Part shown: positions 7,726 through 16,673 of the stretch, in pieces
Layout: each line of letters begins with the position of its first letter
How positions within the stretch are numbered: position 1 is the stretch's first letter
NCBI GenBank assembly: GCA_965237625.1
Contig: CBDEGD010000039.1
Span: forward strand, 1 to 64,000
Length of the DNA stretch: 64,000 nt
Origin: JABDIP01 sp965237625
GTDB lineage: Bacteria > Pseudomonadota > Alphaproteobacteria > DSM-16000 > Inquilinaceae
Direction: 5' to 3'
The notes under the pieces: model-generated
Database searches by the model: none
Told to the model about the DNA's origin: nothing
What the model saw: the letters and a program-made list of their open reading frames with translations, nothing else
Program-made: the position numbers and the translations under genes

Positions 7726-8755
7726 ATGTCCAACGACATCCATGCCGACAACAAGGAGCTGATCCGGCCGTTCCGCCAAGCGCTCTACGACTACGAGCCG
7801 AACGGCGTGCGGGCCGCCCTGTCACGGGCCTTCCACACGGATGCCAAGGTTCATCTGGCCTACCCGTTCGAGGATCTGGACGGCGCGGAGGGTCTCTACG
7901 CAGAAGCATTCCAACCACTTTGCACGGCGATCCCAGATCTCGAGCGGCGCGACACCATCGTCATCGCCGGCGGCTCGGAACGCGGCAATGACTGGGTCGG
8001 TTGCTGCGGATTCTATACTGGGACCTTCGTCGCGCCCTGGCTCGACATCCCGCCGACGGGCCATCCCGTCGCCATGCGGTTCCACGAGTTCTTCCGGGTC
8101 GAAGACGGGCGCATCGCAGAGATGCAGGCGCTCTGGGACATTCCCGAGGTGATGATGCAGGCCGGCGCCTGGCCGATGGCGCCAAGTCTCGGACGGGAGT
8201 GGCAGGTGCCCGCGCCAGCGACGCTGGACGGGATCGTGCCCGACCCCCGAGACCCTGAACGCTCGGAGGCCAGCCGGGCGCTTGTCTCAGACATGCTCGC
8301 GGGGCTGGGCAATTTCGCCACCGGTGGAGTCGAGGCGATGCGTCTGCCGGATTTCTGGCATCCGCGCTTCAACTGGTACGGCCCCTCGGGGATCGGCACC
8401 GGCCGCGGCATCTCCGGCTTCCGCAACATGCACCAGATCCCGTTCCTGAACGCCATGCCGAACCGGGTCGGCACGCTGGGCCGGGGCGATCTGTTCGGCG
8501 ATGGCGACTATGTCGGCTTCACCGCCTGGCCCGGCATGCGAGCGACGATCACCGGCGATGGCTGGCTCGGCATCGCCCCCCTCGGGACAGAAGATCACCA
8601 TGCGCAGCCTCGACTTCTGGCGCTGCGAAAACGGCCTCATCCGCGAGAACTGGGTTCTGGTGGATCTGCTTGATGTCTTCCATCAGATCGGGGTCGACGT
8701 CTTCGCCAGGCTGCGCGAATTCAACACAGCCCGAAAGCCCCTTATGACCGGATAG
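7726..8755 (+). CDS. Two-domain SnoaL-like protein (paralog 3), apparent +1 frameshift
   Basis: Residues up to W-L-G-I-A-P are in one frame (7726-8580). Homology to paralogs 1 and 2 then continues one base later (S-G-Q-K-I-T-M-R-S-L-D-F-W, then E-N-W-V-L-V-D) to TAG at 8755. Without the shift the original frame stops at 8673 after an unrelated tail. The break lies in a run of six C (8576-8581); five would restore the frame. Conservation of the whole downstream part argues for a recent mutation or assembly indel. The N-terminal half has L-A-Y-P-F-E-D-L-D-G and G-F-Y-T-G-T-F-V-A; the C-terminal half has W-Y-G-P-S-G-I-G and F-G-D-G-D-Y-V-G-F. It probably shares the pathway of the amidohydrolase 24 bp upstream. 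Confidence 0.75.
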
Positions 8756-8770
8756 ACCGGTCCAGGGCTC

Positions 8771-9613
8771 CTAGGCCGGCAATCTCGGTGCACCGAACGC
8801 CCGGATCACGTCGCGGGCGGCGGCGCAGATCGGGTCCTCGACCTCTTTGAGGATCGATATCCGGTCAAACTGGTCCGGATCGTCAATCATCGCCTGCCGC
8901 AGCGCCTGACCGAACGCCATGCGCAGTTCGGTGCCGATATTGAATTTGCAGATCTTCGAGTTCTTCGCCAGATGGGTGCGCATCTCCGCCGGGATGCCCG
9001 AACCGCCATGGATGACCAGCGGAACATCGGTCACGGCCTCCACAGCCTGCAGCGCCTCGATGTCGATTTCCGCCGCCTTGGTCTGTTGCAAATGGACATT
9101 GCCGACCGAGATCGCCATCGCATCGATGCCGGTCTCGCGCGCGAAACGGGCGGCATCCCCGGGATCGGTGCGGGCCGAAGCCTCGCCCTCCGCATAGCCA
9201 ACGAATCCGATCTCGCCCTCGCAGGAGACGCCCGCCGCATTGGCCAATTCTGCGATGGGTGCGGTCTCGTCGATGTTCTGGGATACCGGCCCGCGCGAGC
9301 CGTCATACATGACCGAGGTGAAGCCGCAATCGATGGCTTGCCGGCACTCGTCGACCGTGTAGCCATGATCGAGATGCGCCACGACCGGGATCGACGCGTC
9401 TTTCGCCAAAGTGCGGAACATGGCGCCGAGCACCGGCAGCGGCGTATGCGCCCGGCAGCCGGGACCGGCCTGGAGAATGACCGGCGCGCCTTCGGCTTCG
9501 GCGGCGGCCACATAGGCCCTCGCATCCTCCCAACCGAGCACCACCAGACCGCCGACCGCGTAACCCTCCCGCAGTGCGGGCTGAAGCACCTCGGCCAGCG
9601 TCGCCAGGGTCAT
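8771..9613 (-). CDS. Class II fructose-bisphosphate-type aldolase (IolJ/GatY-like)
   Basis: 280 residues. The zinc-binding signature V-A-H-L-D-H-G lies near residue 82, M-Y-D-G-S follows, and the later metal/phosphate loop reads L-V-I-H-G-G-S-G-I-P. These match class II FBP/tagatose-bisphosphate aldolases. In the myo-inositol pathway IolJ cleaves 2-deoxy-5-keto-gluconate 6-phosphate to dihydroxyacetone phosphate and malonate semialdehyde. Its ATG overlaps the iolB stop by 4 bp, making it the last gene of iolD-iolC-iolB-aldolase, so the IolJ role is well supported by context. It is convergent with the SnoaL gene at 7726. A generic glycolytic role cannot be excluded from sequence alone. Confidence 0.85.
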   Translation of the reverse strand: MTLATLAEVLQPALREGYAVGGLVVLGWEDARAYVAAAEAEGAPVILQAGPGCRAHTPLPVLGAMFRTLAKDASIPVVAHLDHGYTVDECRQAIDCGFTSVMYDGSRGPVSQNIDETAPIAELANAAGVSCEGEIGFVGYAEGEASARTDPGDAARFARETGIDAMAISVGNVHLQQTKAAEIDIEALQAVEAVTDVPLVIHGGSGIPAEMRTHLAKNSKICKFNIGTELRMAFGQALRQAMIDDPDQFDRISILKEVEDPICAAARDVIRAFGAPRLPA

Positions 9614-10452
9614 TTGAACTTGGCAATCATGTCCATGATGCCGGGAATGGTCTTCAACTGGGCCGAATGGGTGGGCTGGAAATACTGCACCAGGGCACGT
9701 TGGCTCAGCCCGCCGAGGATGGTGAAGTAGTACATCTCATAGCCGGGCAGCGCGGCGCAGGGGTGATAGCCCTTGTCGAGGCAGATCGTCGAACCGTCGA
9801 CGATGTGATAGGCGTCGCCGGGCTTGCCCTCCTCGCGCTGCAGCATCTGCAGGCCGGACCCATAATTCGGCCGGAAGCGGAAATTGTAGGTCTCGTCATG
9901 CCGGCTCTCGTCCGGCAGCCTGTCGGTATCGTGCTTGTGGGAGGGAAAACCGGACCAACCGCCCTGCCCGACCGTGAACAGCTCGGAGACCAGAAGCCGG
10001 CCGACCTTACCGTGCTGCTTCTGTCCCAGGATGTGCTTGATCTTGCGGTGGGTCTTGGTGTCGTCGGAACCGTATTGGATCAGGTCTAGATCGTCGGCAC
10101 GAACGGCGAACGGCTCCAGCGTCTTGTCGTATCTCGCGCCGGCCACGAAGATCTCCGCCGCGTCGGAGACGCAGACCATCTGCGCGGTCGTGTCGACCGG
10201 AACATAGACGCCCTCCGGCTCGCCATCCCAGACATCGACGCCGCGATTGCCGATCTTCTCGAAGGGTTCGCCGCCCACATCGATATCGACCGTGCCGGTG
10301 GCCGGCACGATGCCGGTCTCGTATCCGGGTATCCGGTACTGGAATGCCTGGCCCTTGGTCAGCTTGACGATGTTGAAGTAGTTCAGCGGAACAAGGCCAT
10401 CATCCACATCCACGATTGGCTTGTTCCGGTTGTCATAGGGAGCGATGTGCAT
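9610..10452 (-). CDS. iolB: 5-deoxy-glucuronate isomerase IolB
   Basis: 280 residues, a double-cupin protein. The metal-binding segment F-P-S-H-K-H-D-T-D with D-E-T-Y-N-F-R-F about 16 residues later is the IolB hallmark, and G-Y-H-P-C-A-A-L-P-G-Y precedes Y-Y-F in the second cupin. IolB converts 5-deoxy-D-glucuronate to 2-deoxy-5-keto-D-gluconate, between IolD and IolC in inositol catabolism. It lies 11 bp after iolC and overlaps the aldolase start by 4 bp. Length and both motif blocks agree with the family, and the pathway neighbours make the assignment secure. Confidence 0.95.
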   Translation of the reverse strand: MHIAPYDNRNKPIVDVDDGLVPLNYFNIVKLTKGQAFQYRIPGYETGIVPATGTVDIDVGGEPFEKIGNRGVDVWDGEPEGVYVPVDTTAQMVCVSDAAEIFVAGARYDKTLEPFAVRADDLDLIQYGSDDTKTHRKIKHILGQKQHGKVGRLLVSELFTVGQGGWSGFPSHKHDTDRLPDESRHDETYNFRFRPNYGSGLQMLQREEGKPGDAYHIVDGSTICLDKGYHPCAALPGYEMYYFTILGGLSQRALVQYFQPTHSAQLKTIPGIMDMIAKFK

Positions 10453-10463
10453 GGCCTATCCTT

Positions 10464-11444
10464 TCAGGCTCCGGTCGGGCCGGGATGGGTGGCGAGGAAG
10501 TCCTCGAGTTCTGGCGTCGTCGGCATGGCCGGGGCACAGCCCACACGGCTGACCACGATCGCGGCGCAGGCGGAACCGCGCAGGACGCAGTCCTTGAGCG
10601 GATGGCCGGCCGCCAGCGACGCGACGAACCCGCCCATGAAACCGTCCCCGGCGCCGGTGGGTTTCAGGGCGTCGACCGGATAGATGCCGGTCCGGAATTC
10701 GTCCTCGGGCGTGATGGTGATGGCGCCCTTCTCGCCCATTTTGTAGACGACGATCCTGGCCGTGGATCGCGCCATCGCCCGCGCCTTCTCCAGACCCTTG
10801 TCGAAGTTGCCGGCCATGAAGCCGAATTCCTCGTCATTGCCGACAACGATGTCGCAGAGCGCCCCTGCCCGGGAATAGACGTCAGCGGCGATCTCGGCGG
10901 AGGGCCAGGAATAAGGCCGGTAATCGATGTCGAAGATGAGCGGCAGGCCCATCGCTTTCGCCAGGTCGAACGCGTGCAGGGCGGCGCTACGCGACGGCTC
11001 GGCCGCAAAGACGGTGCCGGTGGTGATCAGCGCGCCATAGGAGGCATAGTCGACGGCCTCCACATCCTCGATGGTCATCTGGAAATCCGCCGCCCCGTTG
11101 CGGTAGATGACCGATTGGTGGTCCTCGACCCGGCTCTCGACGACCGCGAGCGAGTTCCGCGCCTCGCCGCCGACGGACTTCACGCGGGTCCGGTCGATGC
11201 CGTAGGCATCGAGCTGGTTCAGCGCAAATCGGCCGATCGCGTCATCGGAGACCGAGGTGACGAGGGCCGCCTCGCCGCCATGCCGAGTGATCGCGGCGCC
11301 AATGTTGGCCGAGGAACCACCGAGGCAAGAAACGAAGCGGGTCGCCTCTTCGGTCTTGGTGCCGGGCGGGTCGGGATAGAAATCCATGCCGGCCCGGCCG
11401 ATGATCACGAACCGGTTCTGCGACAGGCCGGAGAGGTCGGCCAT
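10464..11444 (-). CDS. iolC: 5-dehydro-2-deoxygluconokinase IolC
   Basis: 326 residues, PfkB-family kinase. The N-terminal ribokinase signature includes G-R-A-G-M-D and G-G-S-S-A-N-I-G-A-A; the C-terminal signature is K-P-T-G-A-G-D-G-F-M-G-G-F with the catalytic Asp. IolC phosphorylates 2-deoxy-5-keto-gluconate so that the aldolase encoded two genes downstream can cleave it. The start overlaps the iolD stop by one base (TGATG), a coupling arrangement. A generic sugar kinase would be the alternative, but position between iolD and iolB and the overall length favour IolC strongly. Confidence 0.93.
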   Translation of the reverse strand: MADLSGLSQNRFVIIGRAGMDFYPDPPGTKTEEATRFVSCLGGSSANIGAAITRHGGEAALVTSVSDDAIGRFALNQLDAYGIDRTRVKSVGGEARNSLAVVESRVEDHQSVIYRNGAADFQMTIEDVEAVDYASYGALITTGTVFAAEPSRSAALHAFDLAKAMGLPLIFDIDYRPYSWPSAEIAADVYSRAGALCDIVVGNDEEFGFMAGNFDKGLEKARAMARSTARIVVYKMGEKGAITITPEDEFRTGIYPVDALKPTGAGDGFMGGFVASLAAGHPLKDCVLRGSACAAIVVSRVGCAPAMPTTPELEDFLATHPGPTGA

Positions 11445-13315
11445 CAGACGCCTTTCCGCTGGCGGGCGCGGGCGGTTTCGACCTCCTCATGGGCCTTGCG
11501 GACTTTTTCATGGTCGGAGATATGCGGGGTGCCGATCTCCCACCAGGTGTGACCCTCGGCGGTCCAGCCCTCGAAGGCGTCGACCTGCATGGCGATGACA
11601 TAAGTCCGATCCGCCGCCTTCGCCCGCTGGAAAGCTTCTGCCAGCTCGGCAGGGTTCGAGACCGTCTCGGCCTCGGCGCCCATGGCGCGGGCATGGGCCT
11701 CGAAATCCACCGAGAAGGGCTCGACCGCGATGTGGCAGTCCTTGATGAGATTGTTGAACGACTCGTTGCCGGAGTTGTTCTGCAGCTTGTTAATGACCGC
11801 GAACCCGCCATTGTCGAGCACCAGGATGATGAGCTTCCTGCCGGTCAGCACCGAGGAATAGATGTCCGAATTCATCAGCAGATAGGAGCCGTCGCCGGTG
11901 AAGACGATGGTGTCCCGGTCGGGTTCGTTCTCGGCCTGGGCGATGCGGGCGCCCCATCCGCCGGCGATCTCATAGCCCATGCAGGAATAGCCAAATTCCA
12001 CATCCACCGTGCCGGTCTTCAGGGTGCGCCAATTGGCTGTGACCTCGGCCGGCAGGCCGCCGGCAGCGGCGACAACGCGATCGCCCTCGTCGCAAAGCCG
12101 GTTCACGACGCCGATTGCCTGGGCGTAGGAATTCGGGCGGTTTCCGGGCCGGATGTTCGTGGCGACATACTCGTCCCAGCGCGCACGATCGATCTGCGCC
12201 TGGGCCGTCCAGCCCTCGGGCGCACGATATGCGCCGGCCGCCTTGGACAAGGCCGATAGCGCTAGTTTCGCGTCGCCCACGACGGCTACCGCACGATGCT
12301 TGCCGGCATCGTGCCGGGCGGCGTTGATGGAGATCAGCCGGGCGCCCTTGTCGAACGCCGTCCAGGAACCGGTGGTGAAATCCTGCAGCCTTGTGCCGAC
12401 CGCCAGGATCACATCCGCCTTCTCGGCGATGACGTTGGCCGAGTTGGAGCCGGTGACGCCGATCGGGCCGATATTGAGCGGATGGGCCGCCACCAGGTTG
12501 GCCCGGCCGGCGATGGTCTCGACAACTGGGATGTTGTGGGTTTCGGCAAACGCTGTCAGCTCGGCGATGGCGCCGGAATACTGCACGCCGCCGCCGGCGA
12601 TGATCATCGGCCGTTCGGCGGTCTGGAGCAGCGCCGCGGCCTCGGCCATGTCGTGGCTGTCCGCTGCGGCACGGCGAATGCGGTGCACCTTCTTTTCAAA
12701 GAATTCCACCGGGTAGTCGTACGTCCAGCCCTGCACGTCCTGGGGCAGGCCGAGGAAGACCGGGCCGCAATCGGCAGGGTCCAGCATCGTGGCGATCGCT
12801 GCCGGTAGCGACTGGATGACCTGGGCCGGGTGGGTGATCCGGTCCCAAAAGCGGGTGACGGCCTTGAAGGCGTCGTTCACGCCCAGGCTCGGACTGTTGA
12901 AGTGCTCGAGCTGCTGAAGGACCGGGTCCGGCAGGCGGGTGATGTAGGTGTCCCCGCATAGCATCAGCATCGGCAGGCGATTGGCATGGGCCAGCGCGGC
13001 GGAGGTCAGCAGGTTCGATGTGCCGGGCCCGGCCGACGCGGTGCAGAACATGAACCGTCGGCGCAGATGGTATCTGGCATAACCCGCGGCGGCGAAACCC
13101 ATGCTCTGCTCGTTCTGCCCACGATAGACCGGCAGTTCCGCCCGGTGATCGTGCAACGCCTCGCCGAGGCATGTGACATTGCCATGGCCGAAGATCGCAA
13201 AGCCGCCACCGCACAGGCGATGCTCCTCCCCGTCGATCTCGATGAACTGGTTGGCAATGTGCCGGACAATGGCCTGGGCCAATGTCAACTTGATCGTTCC
13301 CGATGCAAAGCCCAT
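11444..13315 (-). CDS. iolD: 3D-(3,5/4)-trihydroxycyclohexane-1,2-dione hydrolase IolD
   Basis: 623 residues. ATG 13315 has GGAG seven bases upstream; a TTG two codons earlier lacks such spacing. It is a ThDP enzyme of the acetolactate-synthase fold: the N-terminal Pyr domain has I-F-G-H-G-N-V-T-C-L-G-E-A, the central domain V-A-V-V-G-D-A-K, and the C-terminal PP domain V-F-T-G-D-G-S-Y-L-L-M-N with L-D-N-G-G-F 20 or so residues later (the ThDP/Mg motif). IolD hydrolyses the C-C bond of the trihydroxy-dione to 5-deoxy-glucuronate. It is the first gene of the minus-strand iol operon; the perfect operator at 13401 lies 86 bp upstream. Confidence 0.95.
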   Translation of the reverse strand: MGFASGTIKLTLAQAIVRHIANQFIEIDGEEHRLCGGGFAIFGHGNVTCLGEALHDHRAELPVYRGQNEQSMGFAAAGYARYHLRRRFMFCTASAGPGTSNLLTSAALAHANRLPMLMLCGDTYITRLPDPVLQQLEHFNSPSLGVNDAFKAVTRFWDRITHPAQVIQSLPAAIATMLDPADCGPVFLGLPQDVQGWTYDYPVEFFEKKVHRIRRAAADSHDMAEAAALLQTAERPMIIAGGGVQYSGAIAELTAFAETHNIPVVETIAGRANLVAAHPLNIGPIGVTGSNSANVIAEKADVILAVGTRLQDFTTGSWTAFDKGARLISINAARHDAGKHRAVAVVGDAKLALSALSKAAGAYRAPEGWTAQAQIDRARWDEYVATNIRPGNRPNSYAQAIGVVNRLCDEGDRVVAAAGGLPAEVTANWRTLKTGTVDVEFGYSCMGYEIAGGWGARIAQAENEPDRDTIVFTGDGSYLLMNSDIYSSVLTGRKLIILVLDNGGFAVINKLQNNSGNESFNNLIKDCHIAVEPFSVDFEAHARAMGAEAETVSNPAELAEAFQRAKAADRTYVIAMQVDAFEGWTAEGHTWWEIGTPHISDHEKVRKAHEEVETARARQRKGV

Positions 13316-13400
13316 GGGCAAACTCCGGATTTAGCAGGCATAAGGATGACGGCCGGTCTACTTTTCACGTTGACCGATACCGCAATTCAGGATACCGGTT

Positions 13401-13416
13401 TTGCAACCGGTTGCAA
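13401..13416. promoter_or_regulatory. Perfect 16-bp LacI-family operator between iolD and iolE
   Basis: TTGCAACCGGTTGCAA is a perfect palindrome centred on C|G. The identical 16-mer occurs at 16674-16689 upstream of the LacI gene and the ABC transporter. It sits between the divergent iolD and iolE starts and ends 24 bp before iolE, so bound repressor could block both. The LacI protein encoded at 15493-16491 is the obvious candidate. Confidence 0.75.
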
Positions 13417-13439
13417 TGATCAATTTCGGGATGCTGGCA

Positions 13440-14333
13440 ATGGCCATCAGAATTGGCAATGCCCCTTGTTCCTGGGGCGTCGAATTTGCGGACGACCCGC
13501 GCAATCCAGCCTGGGAGGCGGTCCTGCGAGACTGCGCCGACGCGGGATATGGCGGGATCGAGCTCGGGCCGGTCGGCTTCATGCCCGAAGACCCGGCGAT
13601 CCTGGGCGAGGCTTTGGCGAAATATGGCCTGGAGCTGACCGGTGGCGTCGTGTTCCGGCCCTTCCACGATCCCGCCCAATGGGATGACGTGCTGGATGGC
13701 CCGGTGCGGACCTGCAAGGCCCTTGCCGCCCACGGGGCCGGGCAGCTGGTGCTGATCGATTCGATCTCGGAACGCCGGGCGCCGACCGCCGGCCGTGCGG
13801 CGGAGGCCGAGCGGATGGGTGCGGATGAGTGGTCGTCCTATGTCGACCGGATCCGCACGGTAGCGAAATTGGGTGTTGAGGAATACGGCCTGACCGTCGG
13901 GATCCACGCCCATGCCGGCGGCTTCATGGATTTCGAGCCGGAGTTGGAGCGGCTGTTGGGGCTCGTGGATGAGAGCATTTTGAAGATCTGCTTCGACACC
14001 GGCCACCACGCCTATGCGGGCTTCGATCCAGTGGCCTTCATGAAACGGCATATGAGCCGCATCAGCTATATGCATTTCAAGGACACCGACCCGGCGGTGA
14101 AACAGGATGTGATCGCCAATCGCACCGGATTCTACGATGCCTGCGCCCAGGGCATCTTCTGCAATCTCGGTGACGGTGAGGTCGATTTCCCCGCCGTGCG
14201 GCAGGTCCTGCTGGAGTCCGATTTCGAGGGATGGTGTACGGTCGAGCAGGATTGCGATCCTGCCGGCGACACCTCGCCCATCGACGACGCGCGGGCGAAC
14301 CGGCGCTATCTTCAATCCATCGGATTCCACTGA
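13440..14333 (+). CDS. iolE: Inosose dehydratase IolE
   Basis: 297 residues beginning M-A-I-R-I-G-N-A-P-C-S-W-G-V-E, the classic IolE opening, which fixes ATG 13440 (in-frame ATGs at 13416 and 13431 are possible but 13416 abuts the operator). The fold is a xylose-isomerase-like TIM barrel. Metal-binding residues are expected around G-I-H-A-H-A-G-G near 155, C-F-D-T-G-H-H near 185, M-H-F-K-D-T near 215 and the final C-T-V-E-Q-D. It dehydrates scyllo-inosose to the trihydroxycyclohexane-dione used by IolD. It is the first gene of the plus-strand arm, followed 12 bp later by a MocA dehydrogenase. Confidence 0.94.
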   Translation: MAIRIGNAPCSWGVEFADDPRNPAWEAVLRDCADAGYGGIELGPVGFMPEDPAILGEALAKYGLELTGGVVFRPFHDPAQWDDVLDGPVRTCKALAAHGAGQLVLIDSISERRAPTAGRAAEAERMGADEWSSYVDRIRTVAKLGVEEYGLTVGIHAHAGGFMDFEPELERLLGLVDESILKICFDTGHHAYAGFDPVAFMKRHMSRISYMHFKDTDPAVKQDVIANRTGFYDACAQGIFCNLGDGEVDFPAVRQVLLESDFEGWCTVEQDCDPAGDTSPIDDARANRRYLQSIGFH

Positions 14334-14345
14334 GGGCCCATCGCC

Positions 14346-15509
14346 ATGACAAAACTGAAATGGGGCATGGTCGGCGGCGGCGAAGGCAGCCAGATCGGCC
14401 CGGCACACCGGCTGGCCGCCGGGCTGGACGGCGCATTCGAGCTGACCGCCGGCGCGCTCGATCACCAGCCTGAGGCCGGACGGGCTTTTGCACAACGGCT
14501 GGGCGTCACCGCCGACCGCGCCTATGGCGATTGGCGTGAGATGCTCAAGGGCGAATGCGGCCGCGACGACCGGATCGATCTGGTGACCGTCGCCACGCCC
14601 AATGCGACCCATTTCGAGATCACCAAGGCCTTCCTGGAGGCCGGGTTTCATGTGCTTTGCGAGAAGCCCATGACCATGGCCGTCGACGAGGCCGAGGAGG
14701 TGGTCCGGGCGGCCAAGGCCTCCAACCGACTTTGCGCGGTGAATTACGGATATTCCGGCTATTCGCTGGTGCGCCATATGCGGGCGATGGTGGCGCGAGG
14801 CGATCTGGGACGCGTCCGGGTCGTGGTCGCGGAATTCTCTCATGGCCACCACGCCGATGCCGCGGATGCGGACAACCCGCGTGTGCGCTGGCGCTACGAC
14901 CCGGTGCAGATCGGCGCCTCGGCCCAGTTCTCCGATTGCGGCATCCATGCGCTGCACATGGCGAGTTTCGTCACCGGCCAGGAGGTCGCGAGGCTCTCCG
15001 CCGATTTCGCGTCCTGCATCGAGAGTCGGCAGCTTGAAGACGACGCCATGGTCAATTTCCGCATGGATGGCGGCACGGTCGGGCGGCTCTGGACATCGTC
15101 GGTCGCCATCGGGCGGCAGCACGGGCTGACCCTCCAGGTCTTCGGCGAGACCGGCGGGCTGCGCTGGGCGCAGGAGCAGCCGAACCAGCTCTACTGGATG
15201 CCACTGGGCGGACGCCTGGAGGTCATCGAACGCGGCGAGACCGGCCTGTCGGCGGAAGCGGACCGGGCAAGCCGGGTCACCATCGGCCATGCGGAAGGCA
15301 TGCCGCTGGCCTTCGCCAACATCTATGCGGATCTGGCCGAAGCGATCCGGGCCGAACAGGAAGGACGGACACCGGACCCGGCGGCGAACCTCTTCCCGCG
15401 CGCCGAGGACGGGCTCCGTTCCATGGCCGCAGTCCATGCGGCGGTGGAGTCCGCCAAACAGAGCGGCGCCTGGGTCGACGCCCGCCCGCCCTCTATGAGA
15501 GAGGCCTGA
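14346..15509 (+). CDS. Gfo/Idh/MocA oxidoreductase, probable inositol dehydrogenase
   Basis: 387 residues. The N-terminal Rossmann fold starts W-G-M-V-G-G-G-E-G-S-Q-I-G; the family motif is L-C-E-K-P-M-T-M near residue 103, and the catalytic segment D-C-G-I-H-A-L-H-M follows near 200 (D and H of the usual D-x-x-x-H pair). At about 387 residues it is longer than IolG (about 330) and closer to the scyllo-inositol or inosose dehydrogenases (IolX/IolW-like). It most likely supplies or interconverts inosose for IolE, 12 bp upstream. The 3' end overlaps the convergent lacI gene by 17 bp. Exact inositol stereoisomer unknown. Confidence 0.85.
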   Translation: MTKLKWGMVGGGEGSQIGPAHRLAAGLDGAFELTAGALDHQPEAGRAFAQRLGVTADRAYGDWREMLKGECGRDDRIDLVTVATPNATHFEITKAFLEAGFHVLCEKPMTMAVDEAEEVVRAAKASNRLCAVNYGYSGYSLVRHMRAMVARGDLGRVRVVVAEFSHGHHADAADADNPRVRWRYDPVQIGASAQFSDCGIHALHMASFVTGQEVARLSADFASCIESRQLEDDAMVNFRMDGGTVGRLWTSSVAIGRQHGLTLQVFGETGGLRWAQEQPNQLYWMPLGGRLEVIERGETGLSAEADRASRVTIGHAEGMPLAFANIYADLAEAIRAEQEGRTPDPAANLFPRAEDGLRSMAAVHAAVESAKQSGAWVDARPPSMREA

Positions 15510-16491
15510 GCGTCCCGCGCTCGACGATACGACAGCGGAAGATGCGGGTCTCCGGCTCACGGTCCGGATCGTCGAGCATGGCGACCACAAGCTCGACCGA
15601 CGAGGTGATGATCTCCCGGATCGGCTGATGAATGGTGGTGAGGTTGATGTTCTCCCACCCGGCCATTTCCATGTCGTTCAGCCCGATGATGCCGATATCC
15701 TTCGGCACCGACATACCCGCCGACTCGATCGCGCTCAATGCCCCGATCGACAGGACGTCGTCGCCGCAGAAATAGGCTTCGGCCGGCCCGGCCCTGAGCA
15801 GGCGGGTCATCTCCCGACGTCCGGCCTGGAACGCATAGGCATCGGCAAAACTGTGAGTCACGGCGACGCCGGGGTGTTGGGCCATTTCCTCCATGAACCC
15901 GGCCATGCGATCCTGGGTCGATGTTGCCGATTCCGGCCCGCCCATGAATCCGATCCGCCGGTAGCCTCGGGCCACCAGCGTTTCCGCCGCGATCTTTCCG
16001 CAGAAGACATTGTCGATCCCGACCACATGCGCCTCGGGCGCGTTGGCGCAACGGCCGAAGGAATGCACGACCGGCACGCCGGCATGGCGGAAGGCGGTCG
16101 CGAAGGCCGGCGGCAGGGTTGACGACGCGACCAGAACGCCGTCCACCGAATATTGCTGGAGCATCCGGACCGCTCCTTCCAACTCGGTCTCGCCGGAGAG
16201 ATTGACCAGCAACGGACGCAGGCCGCGCTCCTGCAAACCGCGGGTAAACAGGTCGAACACCTCCAGGAATACGGGATTGTGGAAGTTGTCGGAGACGAGG
16301 CCGACCAACTTGGTGCGCCGGGTGGTCAGGCTGCGGGCCAGGACATTCGGGCTGTAGCCCATCTCGCTGGCCGCTTTTTCCACCTTGCGCCTGGTTCGTT
16401 CGGAGACGGACGCGCCTTCGGTGAAGGCGCGCGACACCGCCGAGCGGGAAACCCCCGCACGCTCCGCCACGTCTTTCAGTGTCACAGCCAT
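15493..16491 (-). CDS. LacI-family transcriptional repressor of the iol locus
   Basis: 332 residues. The N-terminal helix-turn-helix reads L-K-D-V-A-E-R-A-G-V-S-R-S-A-V-S-R-A-F, followed by the hinge helix N-V-L-A-R-S-L. Residues 60-330 form a periplasmic-binding-protein-like effector domain (G-L-V-S-D-N-F-H-N-P near 65, Y-F-C-G-D-D near 240, I-G-I-I-G-L-N-D near 265). It probably represses iolD/iolE and the transporter through the identical operators at 13401 and 16674; the latter lies 183 bp upstream of its own start, suggesting autoregulation. Effector not known; an inositol-pathway intermediate is likely. The gene converges with the dehydrogenase, overlapping by 17 bp. Confidence 0.92.
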   Translation of the reverse strand: MAVTLKDVAERAGVSRSAVSRAFTEGASVSERTRRKVEKAASEMGYSPNVLARSLTTRRTKLVGLVSDNFHNPVFLEVFDLFTRGLQERGLRPLLVNLSGETELEGAVRMLQQYSVDGVLVASSTLPPAFATAFRHAGVPVVHSFGRCANAPEAHVVGIDNVFCGKIAAETLVARGYRRIGFMGGPESATSTQDRMAGFMEEMAQHPGVAVTHSFADAYAFQAGRREMTRLLRAGPAEAYFCGDDVLSIGALSAIESAGMSVPKDIGIIGLNDMEMAGWENINLTTIHQPIREIITSSVELVVAMLDDPDREPETRIFRCRIVERGTLRPLS

Positions 16492-16673
16492 TGGTCTGCC
16501 ATCACCCGATCAATCAGCGTCCTGGTTCGCATAGCGACTTCTTTGGACGACAGTATGCGTTTCTGCAACTGCGTTCAGAGCCTGTTTGTGTCCTCGAGCG
16601 CGCAAACGCGTCGCATATCCAGGCTTCGTAACAGGACATCGTGACGCCTTCTGTGATGAATTCATGGCTGAAT

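Noticed and set aside
13365..15590. A 741-codon minus-strand open frame opposite iolE and the MocA gene.
   Set aside because: It lies wholly antisense to two well-conserved genes, has no family motif and arises from GC-rich codon bias.
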